From Clarkia xantiana subsp. parviflora (taxonomy: Eukaryota; Streptophyta; Magnoliopsida; Myrtales; Onagraceae), in the NCBI GenBank assembly GCA_036873135.1, contig JAPTYO010000017.1, forward strand, positions 13,702,001 to 13,766,000: a DNA stretch of 64,000 bases, written 5' to 3'. Positions within the stretch are counted from its first letter, which is position 1, and every line of letters begins with the position of its first letter. Position numbers and translations under genes: made by a program. This document shows, piece by piece, positions 55,097 to 64,000 of this stretch. The notes under the pieces are model-generated. The model searched no databases. It saw only the letters and a list, made by a program, of their open reading frames with translations, and was not told the origin of the DNA.

Positions 55097-56956
55097 TTAT
55101 AGTCTACCTTTTCCTTGCCCTTGTCTTTCTGTGGTGGCCCGCCCTAGCTGCATGCTATTGCCCCCATGGTCTACGAACTGCTTCAGTTCTCCCCTCTGGA
55201 CGATGTTGTTTATGCTTAGCTTTAAGCTAAAGCATTCATTTGTGTCGTGACCATAAGCCTCGTGATTGTCACACCATCTATCCTTGTGATTTCCTACCAT
55301 TGGGGCTCTCCACCTTGCAGGGGGTGACCATAGCTTTTGGTTCCGCATCTCTCTAAGTACGGTGGCTGGAGTGGCGTTCAGTGGGATGAACTTAATGACA
55401 TTGATTTCTCTAGCCTTTAAGGGTTCACCCATTTGGTTTCGTTGCTGTGGCGGACGCCATTCCTGTTGCCTTGCATTCTGTGGCGGACGCCACTCTTGTT
55501 GCTTTGCTTGATGCGGTGCCTGGGGTGGCTTGCCTTTGTTTGGCCTTTGATTATCCTCCTTGGCTGCCTGGATTTTGGCCTTCTTGCTTGCCCTGTGCCT
55601 CTCAAGGTCAATATGCGTTTTAACTCTCCCTGCCAGCTCCTCCAAGGTGCTTGCTGGCTTTTTGGCCATCTTTTCAGCCAATGTTGATCCAAAGCGACCT
55701 AAGTTTCTGATAAAGGCTCTGATTATCTCCCCTTCAGTGATGTCACCCTGGATGTCTGCAATATTCTGGTTGAACCTAGTGTAGTAGCTGGCCAGGGTTT
55801 CATCGTATTCTTGTTTTACGTCATCAATGGAGCCTGTTCCCTTGAGGAGTTTCCTCTCCCCTAGGTATCTCTGCAGAAACTTAGCTTTTAGCTGCTCCCA
55901 TGAGTGGATGCTCTCAGAGGGCAGGCTGAAGAACCAATGTGAGGCCACCCCTGATAGGGTGTTTGGGAAAAGGAGTGCCTTGTATCTTTCATCAGTGGTC
56001 CTCCCAAATAGGGAGGCCTCATGCTGCTGGATATGCTCTAGGGGGTCTCCCTTCCCATTATACTTTGCAATTTGTACTGTGTGCAGGGAGTCTGGCACCC
56101 TGTTCATCTCCAGTTCCCTTGTGAAAGGGTGGTTCGTCTTGTCACTTAGGCAATGCAAGCTGGGTTTCTTTGACTCATTCAGTTTCCGGGTTATCATAGC
56201 TTCTATCTCCTCCGGGGTGATCATCACCGGTGCCGGAGTATAACCTCTCTGATACCCATTGTAGTTGTAGACTGGGCTTATTGGGTTCCCTTGTCCTTGC
56301 TGATATGGACTGTAGGTGTACCCTTGATACGCCTGCTGGGGTGCTTCATAGAAGTTCTGCCTCCTTGGAGGTCTTGCTTGTCTTTCCTCTCCCAGCGGGG
56401 TGTAAGCCCTGTTGCTCTGCTGTTGCCTAGGAGGCACAAATTCTTGCCTTCCCTCTGGGGGTGGCTCTTGGTGATATCTTCTTTGTTCCTCTCGCTGCCC
56501 TGCTTGAGGGTGCGAGTAGTATTCTTCTGCTGGGATCTGCTCCTCCTCCTGAGCTTCAGTGTAAGTTCCTTGGGTGTATGCCGGCCTTGCATACGCTGTG
56601 TGGGCGCGGTTGCCCTCTCTCTGTGCCGGCATCCCATGTGGGTACCCTTGGGGTTGTTCTTCATAATAGTATCCCTCAGGGGGTGCCGTGTTGTGGGAAG
56701 GCACTCCCTGTTGTCCTCTTTCTCTCTGTGGCCTTCTTGCCCGGGGGGTGGAGGCTGTGGAGGACTCAGCCCCAGCTGGGCGTGAAGGTCCTCCCTCCTG
56801 GTTGTTCTGTTGCTGAGGAGGTTGTGGTATGTCTTGGGGCTCTGAATGCATTGGCTGCTTCCCAGGGTTAGGCCGCCTCCCTGGAGGTATGGGTCCTCTT
56901 CGCCGCCCATTGCCCCCAGGTGGGTGTTGGGGCCTGGATACCCTACTGTTGGTCAT
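55097..56956 (-). CDS. G3 gag
   Basis: 619 codons from ATG 56954-56956 (MTNSRVSRPQHP), uninterrupted. The N-terminal third is Pro/Gln/Tyr/Arg-rich and disordered; the capsid region includes HIQQHEASLFGRTTDERYKALLFP, GVASHWFFSLP and LLKGTGSIDDVKQEYDE; the C-terminal part has three RPPQ-type repeats and the knuckle-like WCDNHEAYGHDTNEC. Longer than usual gags by its N-terminal extension. As the only long, intact structural gene in G3 it may still make particles. Confidence 0.9.
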   Translation of the reverse strand: MTNSRVSRPQHPPGGNGRRRGPIPPGRRPNPGKQPMHSEPQDIPQPPQQQNNQEGGPSRPAGAESSTASTPRARRPQRERGQQGVPSHNTAPPEGYYYEEQPQGYPHGMPAQREGNRAHTAYARPAYTQGTYTEAQEEEQIPAEEYYSHPQAGQREEQRRYHQEPPPEGRQEFVPPRQQQSNRAYTPLGEERQARPPRRQNFYEAPQQAYQGYTYSPYQQGQGNPISPVYNYNGYQRGYTPAPVMITPEEIEAMITRKLNESKKPSLHCLSDKTNHPFTRELEMNRVPDSLHTVQIAKYNGKGDPLEHIQQHEASLFGRTTDERYKALLFPNTLSGVASHWFFSLPSESIHSWEQLKAKFLQRYLGERKLLKGTGSIDDVKQEYDETLASYYTRFNQNIADIQGDITEGEIIRAFIRNLGRFGSTLAEKMAKKPASTLEELAGRVKTHIDLERHRASKKAKIQAAKEDNQRPNKGKPPQAPHQAKQQEWRPPQNARQQEWRPPQQRNQMGEPLKAREINVIKFIPLNATPATVLREMRNQKLWSPPARWRAPMVGNHKDRWCDNHEAYGHDTNECFSLKLSINNIVQRGELKQFVDHGGNSMQLGRATTERQGQGKGRL

Positions 56957-56989
56957 AGCTCGTGTGATAGCCAGGCTTTCTGCTCGAAG

Positions 56990-57005
56990 CCTACAGACGG
57001 CGCCA
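56990..57005 (-). promoter_or_regulatory. Primer binding site of G3
   Basis: Minus strand TGGCGCCGTCTGTAGG, two bases from the LTR; same type as G1 and G2. Confidence 0.85.
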
Positions 57006-57007
57006 AG

Positions 57008-57879
57008 TGTTAAGTTATGAGATCTTGGTCAACGGGGTGTCGGCTTCGATCTCACTCCTTACGAGGGATGTGTGTGATCCGGTCTTCTTAAGTCGCCTTG
57101 TCTTTGCCTATGTCCTTCTTCCTTTCCTTCTTCCCTTGGTTCCTTCTCTTCTTCTCTCCCTTTGCCCTGCAAAAGGGGCAGTACCAGACACGGAGGAGGG
57201 GGGGGTGGTGCCTGGTGAACCCTCTCCGATGCCTAAGTCAGAACTATATTTCTAGAGAGATAAAGCTAGAGAGATGTCAGAGCTAAAATGTCCAATTAGC
57301 CAAGATGATCAAATGAGTTGTGAAGGTGGGGTATTTATAGGCAACGATGTCATTAAGGTGGCTTAATGACATTGTTAACCTCTAAACACAATTAATTAAC
57401 CTTTAAGCATATAATTAAGACCTTAGGATTCGGAGGAGGTAGGCGGAGTGGACCGAGCATGGGCGTCTGAGAGGGGTGTCGGGACCCTTGGGGGGGAGGG
57501 ATCCGACCCCCAAGGGTAGGGGTTGGGTGAGGGCACCCAACCCCTCCTAGGGAGGGTGGGGTTGGCCAACCCCATCCCTCCTAGGAGGGATCGGGTCGGC
57601 TGACCCGATCTCTCCTAGGAGAGATCGGGTTGGTCCACCCGATCTCCCCTAGGGGAGATCGGGTCGGCTGACCCGATCTCCCCTAGGGGAGGTCGGGTGT
57701 GGCCACCCGACCTCACCTAGGTGAGTCCTTCATCGTCGGACGGGCGCTTCGGCCCCGTCCGAGCCGTCGGTGTTCTCGCGAAGTGTCCGGGTTGAAGTTT
57801 CGATTTGCAATCATAAATGGGACGATAAAAATACAACGGTTCGGAAGTCAACGGGTTCAAATTGGGCGTATATCCATCA
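57008..57879 (-). repeat. 5' LTR of G3
   Basis: 872 bp, nearly identical to 47289-48161, followed by the AATTG duplication. Minus-strand TATAAATA at 57332-57339 is the likely promoter. Palindrome array at 57519-57724. Confidence 0.97.
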
Positions 57880-58297
57880 AATTGAGGATTGCATTCTGCT
57901 CCAATCTTGTTTCCGACTCTTTGTAAGTCTTCAAGGATCAAGAATTTGATGCATTTCAGATTCATTGGATCAGATTAAGTAGCTTTGTTTAGTTGCGATT
58001 GATTTGATTGATTGCTTGGCTGCATCTGCTTCGATTGAAAGTCTTGTTCATTGATTCTCTTCCGAGATACTTTGCTCAGTGGATCTGGATCAATTTCTGA
58101 TTGATTCTGGGAGGAATTTGGATTTGAATTCCTGCGCAAGTTTCTTTGCACCTGGATAGTACATTTCTGGATTGTTGTACTATTGCTAGCTGTTGCCAGC
58201 TTGCTCTTTTGTCTGATTCTAGAGATTTTTTGTGGCTGTGAGGCTCTCTTGTTGATCAAGACAGATTGCTTCTTTATACATTCGTTTGGATTCAGCT

Positions 58298-59888
58298 ATG
58301 GCAGAGAATTTGATTGATGATCCTCTTTATCTCCACCCTTCGGACACAACTGGTCTCCTCTTGATTCCATTTCAACTCCAAGGTTCTACTAACTATCATA
58401 CCTGGAGCACTGCCATGAGGGAAGCTCTTTTAGTGAAGAACAAGCTTGGATTTATTGATGGCAGCTTCACACGTTCAAGCATTCTTGTGGCACAATGTTT
58501 GCAATGGGTTAGAGCTAATGCTATTGTTAAGGCTTGGCTCAGAAACACAGTTGCTAAGGAGCTGGTTAATGGATTGGTTTACAACTCCACAGCATTATCC
58601 ATATGGAATGATCTCAAAGAGATGTTAGATAAAGTGGATGGCACGCAGGTTTTTCAGCTCACAAGAGAGATTTACCAGACTTCCCAGGGTGCTCTCTCTA
58701 TCACTGAGTATTTTGCAAAGATGAAACAACTCTGGGATGCTTTGAGCTCAATTGATGACTTGATGCTTGAATGTCAGGCTGATCTCAAACATGTCAATGA
58801 TCACAAGGAGAAGCAGAAACTCATTGCTTTTCTTTTGGAATTGAATGAATCTTATGCTCATGTAAGGAGCAGCTTGTTGATGAGGCAGCCCTTTCCTTCT
58901 CTTAGTGTTGCTTTTTCTGTGTTGGTGCAAGAGGAAAGTCAGCGTGCCATTTCAGGTTCAATTGGTGATGTTGGTGAATCAACTGCCTTGTATTCAATGA
59001 GGAATCCTTCTGGTTATCCTAAGAATTCCAATGGTGGTTCAAGGAATGGCTCAGGCAATGAAGGTCCATATAGACCCTATAATAACTCTGGTGGCTCAGG
59101 TAATGGTGGTAGACCTGGCAAGATAGATAAGTCCAATTGGCATTGTACCTATTGTGGTAAGTATGGTCATAGAGAGGATACTTGTTGGAAGAAATTTGGT
59201 GGTCCTTCAGGAGCTTTGAAACGCCAATGGAACTCAGCTAATGCAAGTGTTGATGATCTCAATTTGGTTGAGCATGTTGCAGCTGGGGATAAAAGGATCT
59301 TCCATGGCACCTGTGAGAAGAGGATTGTCCACTCAGCTATGGATAAGAGGGTGCAACATGTTGCAGCCCAAGATGATTTTGAGCCTCTAGGCTATGAGAG
59401 TGGTGATCAGGTTCAAGCTCATATGGCAGGTATGATATCACCTTCTACTATGACTTGGATCATTGATTCAGGGGCTACCAATCATATAACTCATGAGGTA
59501 AGTTGGTTGCATAATCTAAGGGCAGCTGATTCCAACATTCAGTTTGTCCACTTGCCTAATGGTCACAAGTGTAAGGTGACACATATTGGTAGCTGCTCCT
59601 TCTCAAATGGTATTACCTTGGATGGTATCCTTTTGGTACTTGATTTCAAGTTCAACTTGATTTCAGTGTCTAGACTTCCTCACCAATTGAATTGCAAAGT
59701 AGTATTCACCATTAATCATGTGTTGCTTTAGGGCCAATTTGGGAAGCAAATGGAGATTGGTGAAAGGTCAAAGGGGCTCTACATACTCAAGGATCAGGTG
59801 CCTTCTTATGCAAGGATGGTGGTGGCAGCTTCTTCTATTGAAACTAATAAAGTGGATGCATGGACTTGGCACGAGCGTTTGGGTAGTC
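58298..59888 (+). pseudogene. Copia-E gag-protease with integrase stub
   Basis: ATG at 58298 (MAENLIDDPLYLHP). Gag with NYHTWSTAMREALL and WNDLKEMLDKVDGTQ, CCHC knuckle CTYCGKYGHREDTC, then in the same frame the protease WIIDSGATNHIT. The gag-protease frame is uninterrupted to TAG at 59729-59731 (Gln in Copia-D). It then continues GERSKGLYILKDQ to WTWHERLG, the start of the integrase zinc region, and is cut at about 59888. Confidence 0.9.
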
Positions 59889-59895
59889 ATGCACA

Positions 59896-59991
59896 GTGTA
59901 TGTGGAGTCAAGAAACCAACTTGCTGATTTGCTCACAAAGCCTTTAGGGAAGTTGCAGCACTATGAGCTACTGAAACATATGGGTATTTAG
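59896..59991 (+). pseudogene. C-terminal end of a Copia RNase H
   Basis: Frame VYVESRNQLADLLTKPLGKL ... ending HMGI and TAG at 59989, the usual pol C-terminus. Joined directly to the integrase stub, so roughly 2.5-3 kb are missing in between. It may come from Copia-E itself or from a Copia-F-like element fused to it. Confidence 0.8.
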
Positions 59992-60005
59992 GATTTGTTC
60001 TCTGC

Positions 60006-60054
60006 TGAAGAGGAGGATGAGGACGACGATGAAGAAGGAGGAAGAGAGAATAAG
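60006..60054 (+). promoter_or_regulatory. Candidate polypurine tract
   Basis: Almost pure purine run (GAAGAGGAGGATGAGGACGA and onward) between the pol end and TGAAGACG, where an LTR could begin. Confidence 0.55.
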
Positions 60055-60297
60055 TGAAGACGAATATTGAACTATATACAGACTTAAGGGACCAAAGTTT
60101 ATCTTCTACATACTTAGGGACCTATGCTGTAATTACAGATACTTAATCTGTTAAGTCTGTTAGTTGGCTTCTAAATAAACTTCTTGTATTGAGACGATAT
60201 TCAATTCATTCAATGAAGTTTTCAGTGAATCTCTCTATTCTCCCTACTCTCAGATGCTCTCCATCTTCGATCTCCATCATTCTGATATTATTTCACA
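60055..60297 (+). repeat. 5' LTR of Copia-F
   Basis: The right end TTTCACA abuts the primer site. The left end is proposed at TGAAGACG, after a purine-rich tract; TGTTAAGTC at 60149 is an alternative start. About 243 bp under the first choice. Confidence 0.6.
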
Positions 60298-60309
60298 TGG
60301 TATCAGAGC
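60298..60309 (+). promoter_or_regulatory. Primer binding site of Copia-F
   Basis: TGGTATCAGAGC directly after the LTR, complementary to initiator Met-tRNA. Confidence 0.93.
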
Positions 60310-60371
60310 TTTAGAGCTTTGATTTCGTTTCCGCAATTCGATTGATCCTTTGATTGGTAGATTGTGTCGAG

Positions 60372-62120
60372 ATGGCATCTCCTTCCGCAAATGCGACTTG
60401 GCCGCAATTGAATGCGAATGAAATTCCAGAGCTGAGTCCTGAAGATCGCCTATATCTGCATCCCTCAGAGACTCCAGGAGCCAGGCTTATAGATTTTCAG
60501 CTCACCGGGAACGACAATTACCAGATTTGGGTACGTTCTCTAACAGATGCTCTGGTTTCGAAGACGAAACTATGTTTTGTGGATGGATCTTGTCCAAGAG
60601 AGTCTATTCCATAAAATCAACGTTTTAGGTGGGACAGATTCAATGCAATTGTTAAAGGATGGTTGACACTTTCGATTGCTAAGAACATTTTCACTGGATT
60701 GATATATACTAGTACTGCTGCCTCAATTTGGAAGGAGATGTGTGAGCGTTTCAATAAGATTGATGGTACTAGGTTTTACCAGCTGAGTAGGGAAGTTTAT
60801 CATACTACTCAAGGCACCATGAGTATTTCTGATTACTATGGATACATGAAATCGCTGTGGGATGAGCTTGCAGCTTTGGAAGATAATCGTTTGTGTCCTG
60901 ATTGCAGTAGTTCTGCTGGTGTAGCCACTGCTCGTGATAATCAAAAGCTAGTTCAGTTTCTTGTAGGACTGAATGAGACCTACGCCTCTGTTAGGACAAA
61001 TTTACTGATGCAGCATCCTTTACCATCAGTGAATTATGCTTATTCTGTCTTAATCCAAGAGGAGAGCCAAAGAATGGTGGTTGGGACTATCTCTGATGAC
61101 AAGAGTCATAGTCTAGCTTTGTACTCTGGAAACTCTGGAAATTCCAGTAATACTGGTGCAGCTGAAGCAGGAATTCCAAATGCATTGTATGCAGGAGGAG
61201 GAAACAAAGGAAATTATGCAGGAGGGAGCAACAAAGGAGGTAACAAAGGGAATTATAACAAGCAGAGAAAGGAGACCATCTGCACGTTTTGTGGCAAAAA
61301 AGGGCACTATGAGGATATTTGTTGGAAGAAGAATGGAGTTCCTGATCATATAAAGAAAAGCTGGGCAGCTAACAAGGTTTTCTATGGAGAAAACAATCAG
61401 CAGCAGCAGAATCATCAAGCTCTTGCCACTCCCACTCCTCAGGGACAAACTCAACACTCATCTCAATCACCTTCAGCTCCTTTCAGTGTAGCTCAGCTGT
61501 CACAAATGGTGAATTTTCTTGTTCAGCAACAGAAGAATGAAGCAGTTGGACAGGAAATTAAGGCAAATATGGCAGGTATGCTAATGTTTTGTGGATCTGT
61601 CAATGGTAAATCTGATTCTTATTGGATTATAGACAGTGGAGCAAGCCATCATATGACTTGCAATAGTCACTGGTTGATTAATCTGCGTCCAAATGATACT
61701 CAGAATAAGCTAGTGACTCTTCCAGATGGTCATTCTATTGCAGTAACTCACTTTGGATCATATGTGTTGAATGATTTTCTCACATTGATGGGAGTTCTAT
61801 ACGCACCAGCATTCAAGTTTAACCTGATATTTGTGTCACAATTGTGCAAAGACTTTAAATTGAATGTTGCCTTCTTGGCTGACTCAGTAGTGTTTCAGGA
61901 CCCCTCAAGTGGGAGGAGAACGGAGATTGGAACACTGCATGATGGATTGTACGTTTTGAATGCACCAGGATCAAAAGTGAAGGTGTTCAATTCTGTAGCT
62001 GATGAAGATGTACCAGAGGAGAATAAGAAGATGCTCTCAAGTGCAACAGATGTAGTCTTGTGGCATAGAAGGCTTGGACATCTATCAGTTCAGAGTCTAG
62101 AGAAAGTTTTTAAGTTTTAA
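60372..62120 (+). pseudogene. Copia-F gag-protease and integrase N-terminus
   Basis: ATG at 60372 (MASPSANATWPQL). TAA at about 60613 interrupts after CPRESIP; the frame resumes RFRWDRFNAIVKGW. CCHC knuckle CTFCGKKGHYEDIC; Gly/Asn-rich spacer; protease WIIDSGASHHMT; then LWHRRLGHLSVQSLEKVF, the integrase HHCC start, ending in TAA at 62118. The same frame continues past it. Closest in layout to Copia-D/E but clearly diverged. Confidence 0.92.
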
Positions 62121-63218
62121 GCAACTACTGGGAATTGTGTTAAAGATTGTTTTGTCCGTCCTCGTGCAAAACAAACACGTTTACCCTTTCCTTTTAGAGA
62201 TTCTAAAACTCATGGTTGTTTTGATTTGATTCATCTTGATGTGTGGGGGCCAAATAGAATCAAAACTCATGATGGTTTCAGATACTTCCTTACAGTGGTA
62301 GATGATTTCAGCAGGAGCACTTGGGTGTTTCTTTTGAGAAGTAAGGATGAAGTAATCTTGCATTTGAGAATTTTTCTAAAGATGGTTCAAAATCAGTTCT
62401 CTACTTCTGTAAAGTCTTTCAGAAGTGACAATGGGACTGAATTTTGTAATCACCTAAGTAAAGAATTGTTTGACAACTTGGGGATAATTCATCAAACAAG
62501 TTGTGTTAGAACCCCACAGCAGAATGGAGTGGTGGAGCGAAAACATCGCCACTTGCTTGAAGTCACTAGAGCGTTAAAAATCCAAGCATCAGTTCCAGAC
62601 AAGTATTGGGGACATTGTCTCTTAACAGCATGCTACCTAATCAACCTTATGCCTTCTGCAGTATTACATGGGAGCATTCCTTATGAGGTGTTGACTGGAA
62701 GAAGGCCAGATATCGCAAATCTTCGTGTGTTTGGTTGCCTTGTTTTTGAAAAAAAACTTGCAGCCACCTGATAAGTTGCAGTCCAGATCTGTTATTGCAG
62801 CTCTTATTGGTTATGCTCCTACTCAAAAAGGTTACAAATTACTTGATCTTCAGACATGTCAGGTTTTTGTGAGCAGGGATGTGCTTTTTAAGGAACATAT
62901 ATTTCCTTTCACGTTCACCAAGGAGGAGTCTAAGCCATTGTTTCCCAGCATATCTACAATTCCTTTCACTTGTGATGATGATATCTTTCAGGTTGCTGTT
63001 TCAAATGATCAGCATCCTGAGGATGATGAGGGAGTTCCATCTGCATCTGAGCTTGGGCATGAAGAAGAAGATGTTCAGGAGCAGTTTGATGATTTACCTG
63101 CTCCACCTCCACCAAGAAGATCCTCACTAGCATCAAGACTCCCATCAAGGCTAAATGACTATATTTTGGCTTGTAATACTGTTTCTTATGCCAAGATTGC
63201 TCCTCATTTCATATGATT
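62121..63218 (+). pseudogene. Copia-F integrase and linker
   Basis: Integrase: CVKDCFVRPRAKQTRLPF, catalytic HLDVWGPN, FRSDNGTEF and QNGVVERKHR (DDE triad complete), then YWGHCLLTACYLINLMPS. A 1-nt expansion of an A run at about 62748-62755 shifts the frame, after which LQPPDKLQSRSVIAALIGY is in the next frame, followed by VSRDVLFKEHIFPF. An acidic and proline-rich linker follows, to TGA at about 63214. Confidence 0.9.
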
Positions 63219-64000
63219 CTTAGGAGCTCTGGATAAAGTCACTGGACCTTATTCATTTTCTGAAGCAGCTAAGGATGAAAAGTGGGTAGCTGCTATGCAA
63301 GAGGAGATTAATGCTCTGCAAAGCAATCATACTTGGGATATTGTTTCTTTACCAGAGGGGAAGAGCTCAATTGGATGTAAGTGGGTCTACAGAGTTTAAT
63401 ACAACTCAGATGGATCCGTAGAGAGGTATAAAGCGAGGCTCGTGGCTAAGGGCTATACACAAAAGGAACGGATTGATTTCAAAGAGACTTTTTCACCGGT
63501 GGTCAAGATGGTGACTGTTAGGACCATTCTGAGTATAGCAGCTGTAAAGAAGTGGTCTTTATGCCAAATGGATGTCAGTAATGCTTTCTTACAAGGTGAT
63601 CTTGAAGAAGAGGTGTACATGGATATATATTGGGTTTCAACAAAGGAGATCAAGCAGGATGTTCAAGAAGGATGGTCTGCAAGCTGCTCAAGTCCCTTTA
63701 TGGGTTGAAACAAGCCTCGCGTCAATGGAACATCAAGTTAACAACTGCTTTGATTCAGATGGGGTTTAGTCAAAGTAAGTATGATTACAGCTTGTTCAAC
63801 AAATTTGAAGGCAATGAGCAAATTCATCTCCTAGTCTATGTGGATGACTTGCTTTTAACAGGTTCAGATGAGAGAATGATAGCTCAGTTGAAACACGAGT
63901 TACAAACCCATTTTAAGCTTAAAGATCTGGGAGTTCTTCGTTATTTTTTGGGGCTTGAGGTTGCTCGTTCAAAGGATGGAATCAACCTGAATCAAAGAAA
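63219..64000 (+). pseudogene. Copia-F reverse transcriptase (partial)
   Basis: EEINALQSNHTWDIV, CKWVYRV then TAA (about 63397-63399), [40 protein letters not shown], frameshift near 63640, then [18 protein letters not shown], catalytic [11 protein letters not shown] and [13 protein letters not shown]. Cut by the window edge before RNase H. Confidence 0.92.

Larger units (their letters stand above)
47289..57879 (-). mobile_element. Gypsy G3, young non-autonomous Tat-like element
   Basis: 10.6-kb element inserted in the Copia-E leader, with TG...CA LTRs and a perfect AATTG duplication. LTRs (873 and 872 bp) differ by two substitutions and one G in a homopolymer. Minus-strand order: LTR, primer site, gag, protease domain, second partial gag, hairpin tandem repeats, opposite-strand gene, polypurine tract, LTR. 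RT, RNase H and integrase are absent, so enzymes must have come from another element. Confidence 0.96.
57880..59991 (+). mobile_element. Copia-E, 3' segment (right of G3)
   Basis: Rest of the leader, gag, protease and the first residues of integrase, then a jump to the last 30 codons of an RNase H. Same family as Copia-D through gag and protease. Integrase core, RT and most RNase H are missing. Confidence 0.8.
60055..64000 (+). mobile_element. Copia-F, runs off the right edge
   Basis: Plus-strand Copia element with LTR, primer site, gag, protease, integrase and most of RT visible. Several stops and two frameshifts make it inactive. RNase H and the 3' LTR lie outside the window. Confidence 0.9.

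Overview
The window reads as heterochromatic, repeat-rich nuclear DNA of a flowering plant (probably a eudicot, but nothing here fixes the species). No host gene, tRNA or rRNA was found. Essentially everything that can be interpreted is LTR retrotransposon: Ty1/Copia elements primed by initiator Met-tRNA (TGGTATCAGAG sites) and Ty3/Gypsy elements of the Tat type (TGGCGCC primer site, two RNase H domains, an extra gene on the opposite strand beyond pol, tandem repeats in the 3' half).

Layout. 1-7655: degenerate Copia-A (minus). 7656-14799: Gypsy G1 (minus), gag-pol and one LTR, cut off inside its antisense gene. 15680-20220: degenerate Copia-B (plus), same family as Copia-A, from integrase to 3' LTR. 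20889-43579: remains of an old, largely non-coding Gypsy element, G0, split by two younger insertions: Copia-D (23181-28336, target duplication GTATC, LTR ends TATA...TATA instead of TG...CA) and Gypsy G2 (32412-43160, target duplication GTGGG). 43580-46987: Copia-C (plus), LTR, long leader and a gag fragment. 46988-59991: Copia-E (plus), split by Gypsy G3 (47289-57879, target duplication AATTG). 60055-64000: Copia-F (plus), running off the right edge.

The most interesting unit is G3. Its LTRs differ at only two bases plus one homopolymer base, so it is very young, yet it has no reverse transcriptase, RNase H or integrase. It encodes gag, a protease domain, then a second partial gag in the place normally held by RT. 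Beyond that lie hairpin-forming tandem repeats and a multi-exon antisense gene that appears intact in its conserved exons. Its LTR carries an array of alternating palindromes whose arms change together. G2 has a homologous antisense gene with a recognisable promoter (TATA box plus telo-box), a 7-nt first exon and an intron at the position matching one in G3.

How the parts work together. Each element is read from the promoter in its 5' LTR, primed by a host tRNA at the site next to that LTR, packaged by Gag, copied by RT-RNase H and inserted by integrase. Here almost every pol copy carries stops or frameshifts; the G1 pol is the best preserved. G3 must have been moved by proteins supplied from elsewhere. 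All coordinates and differences were read by eye; lineage names are inferences from motifs and organisation, not from a database search.
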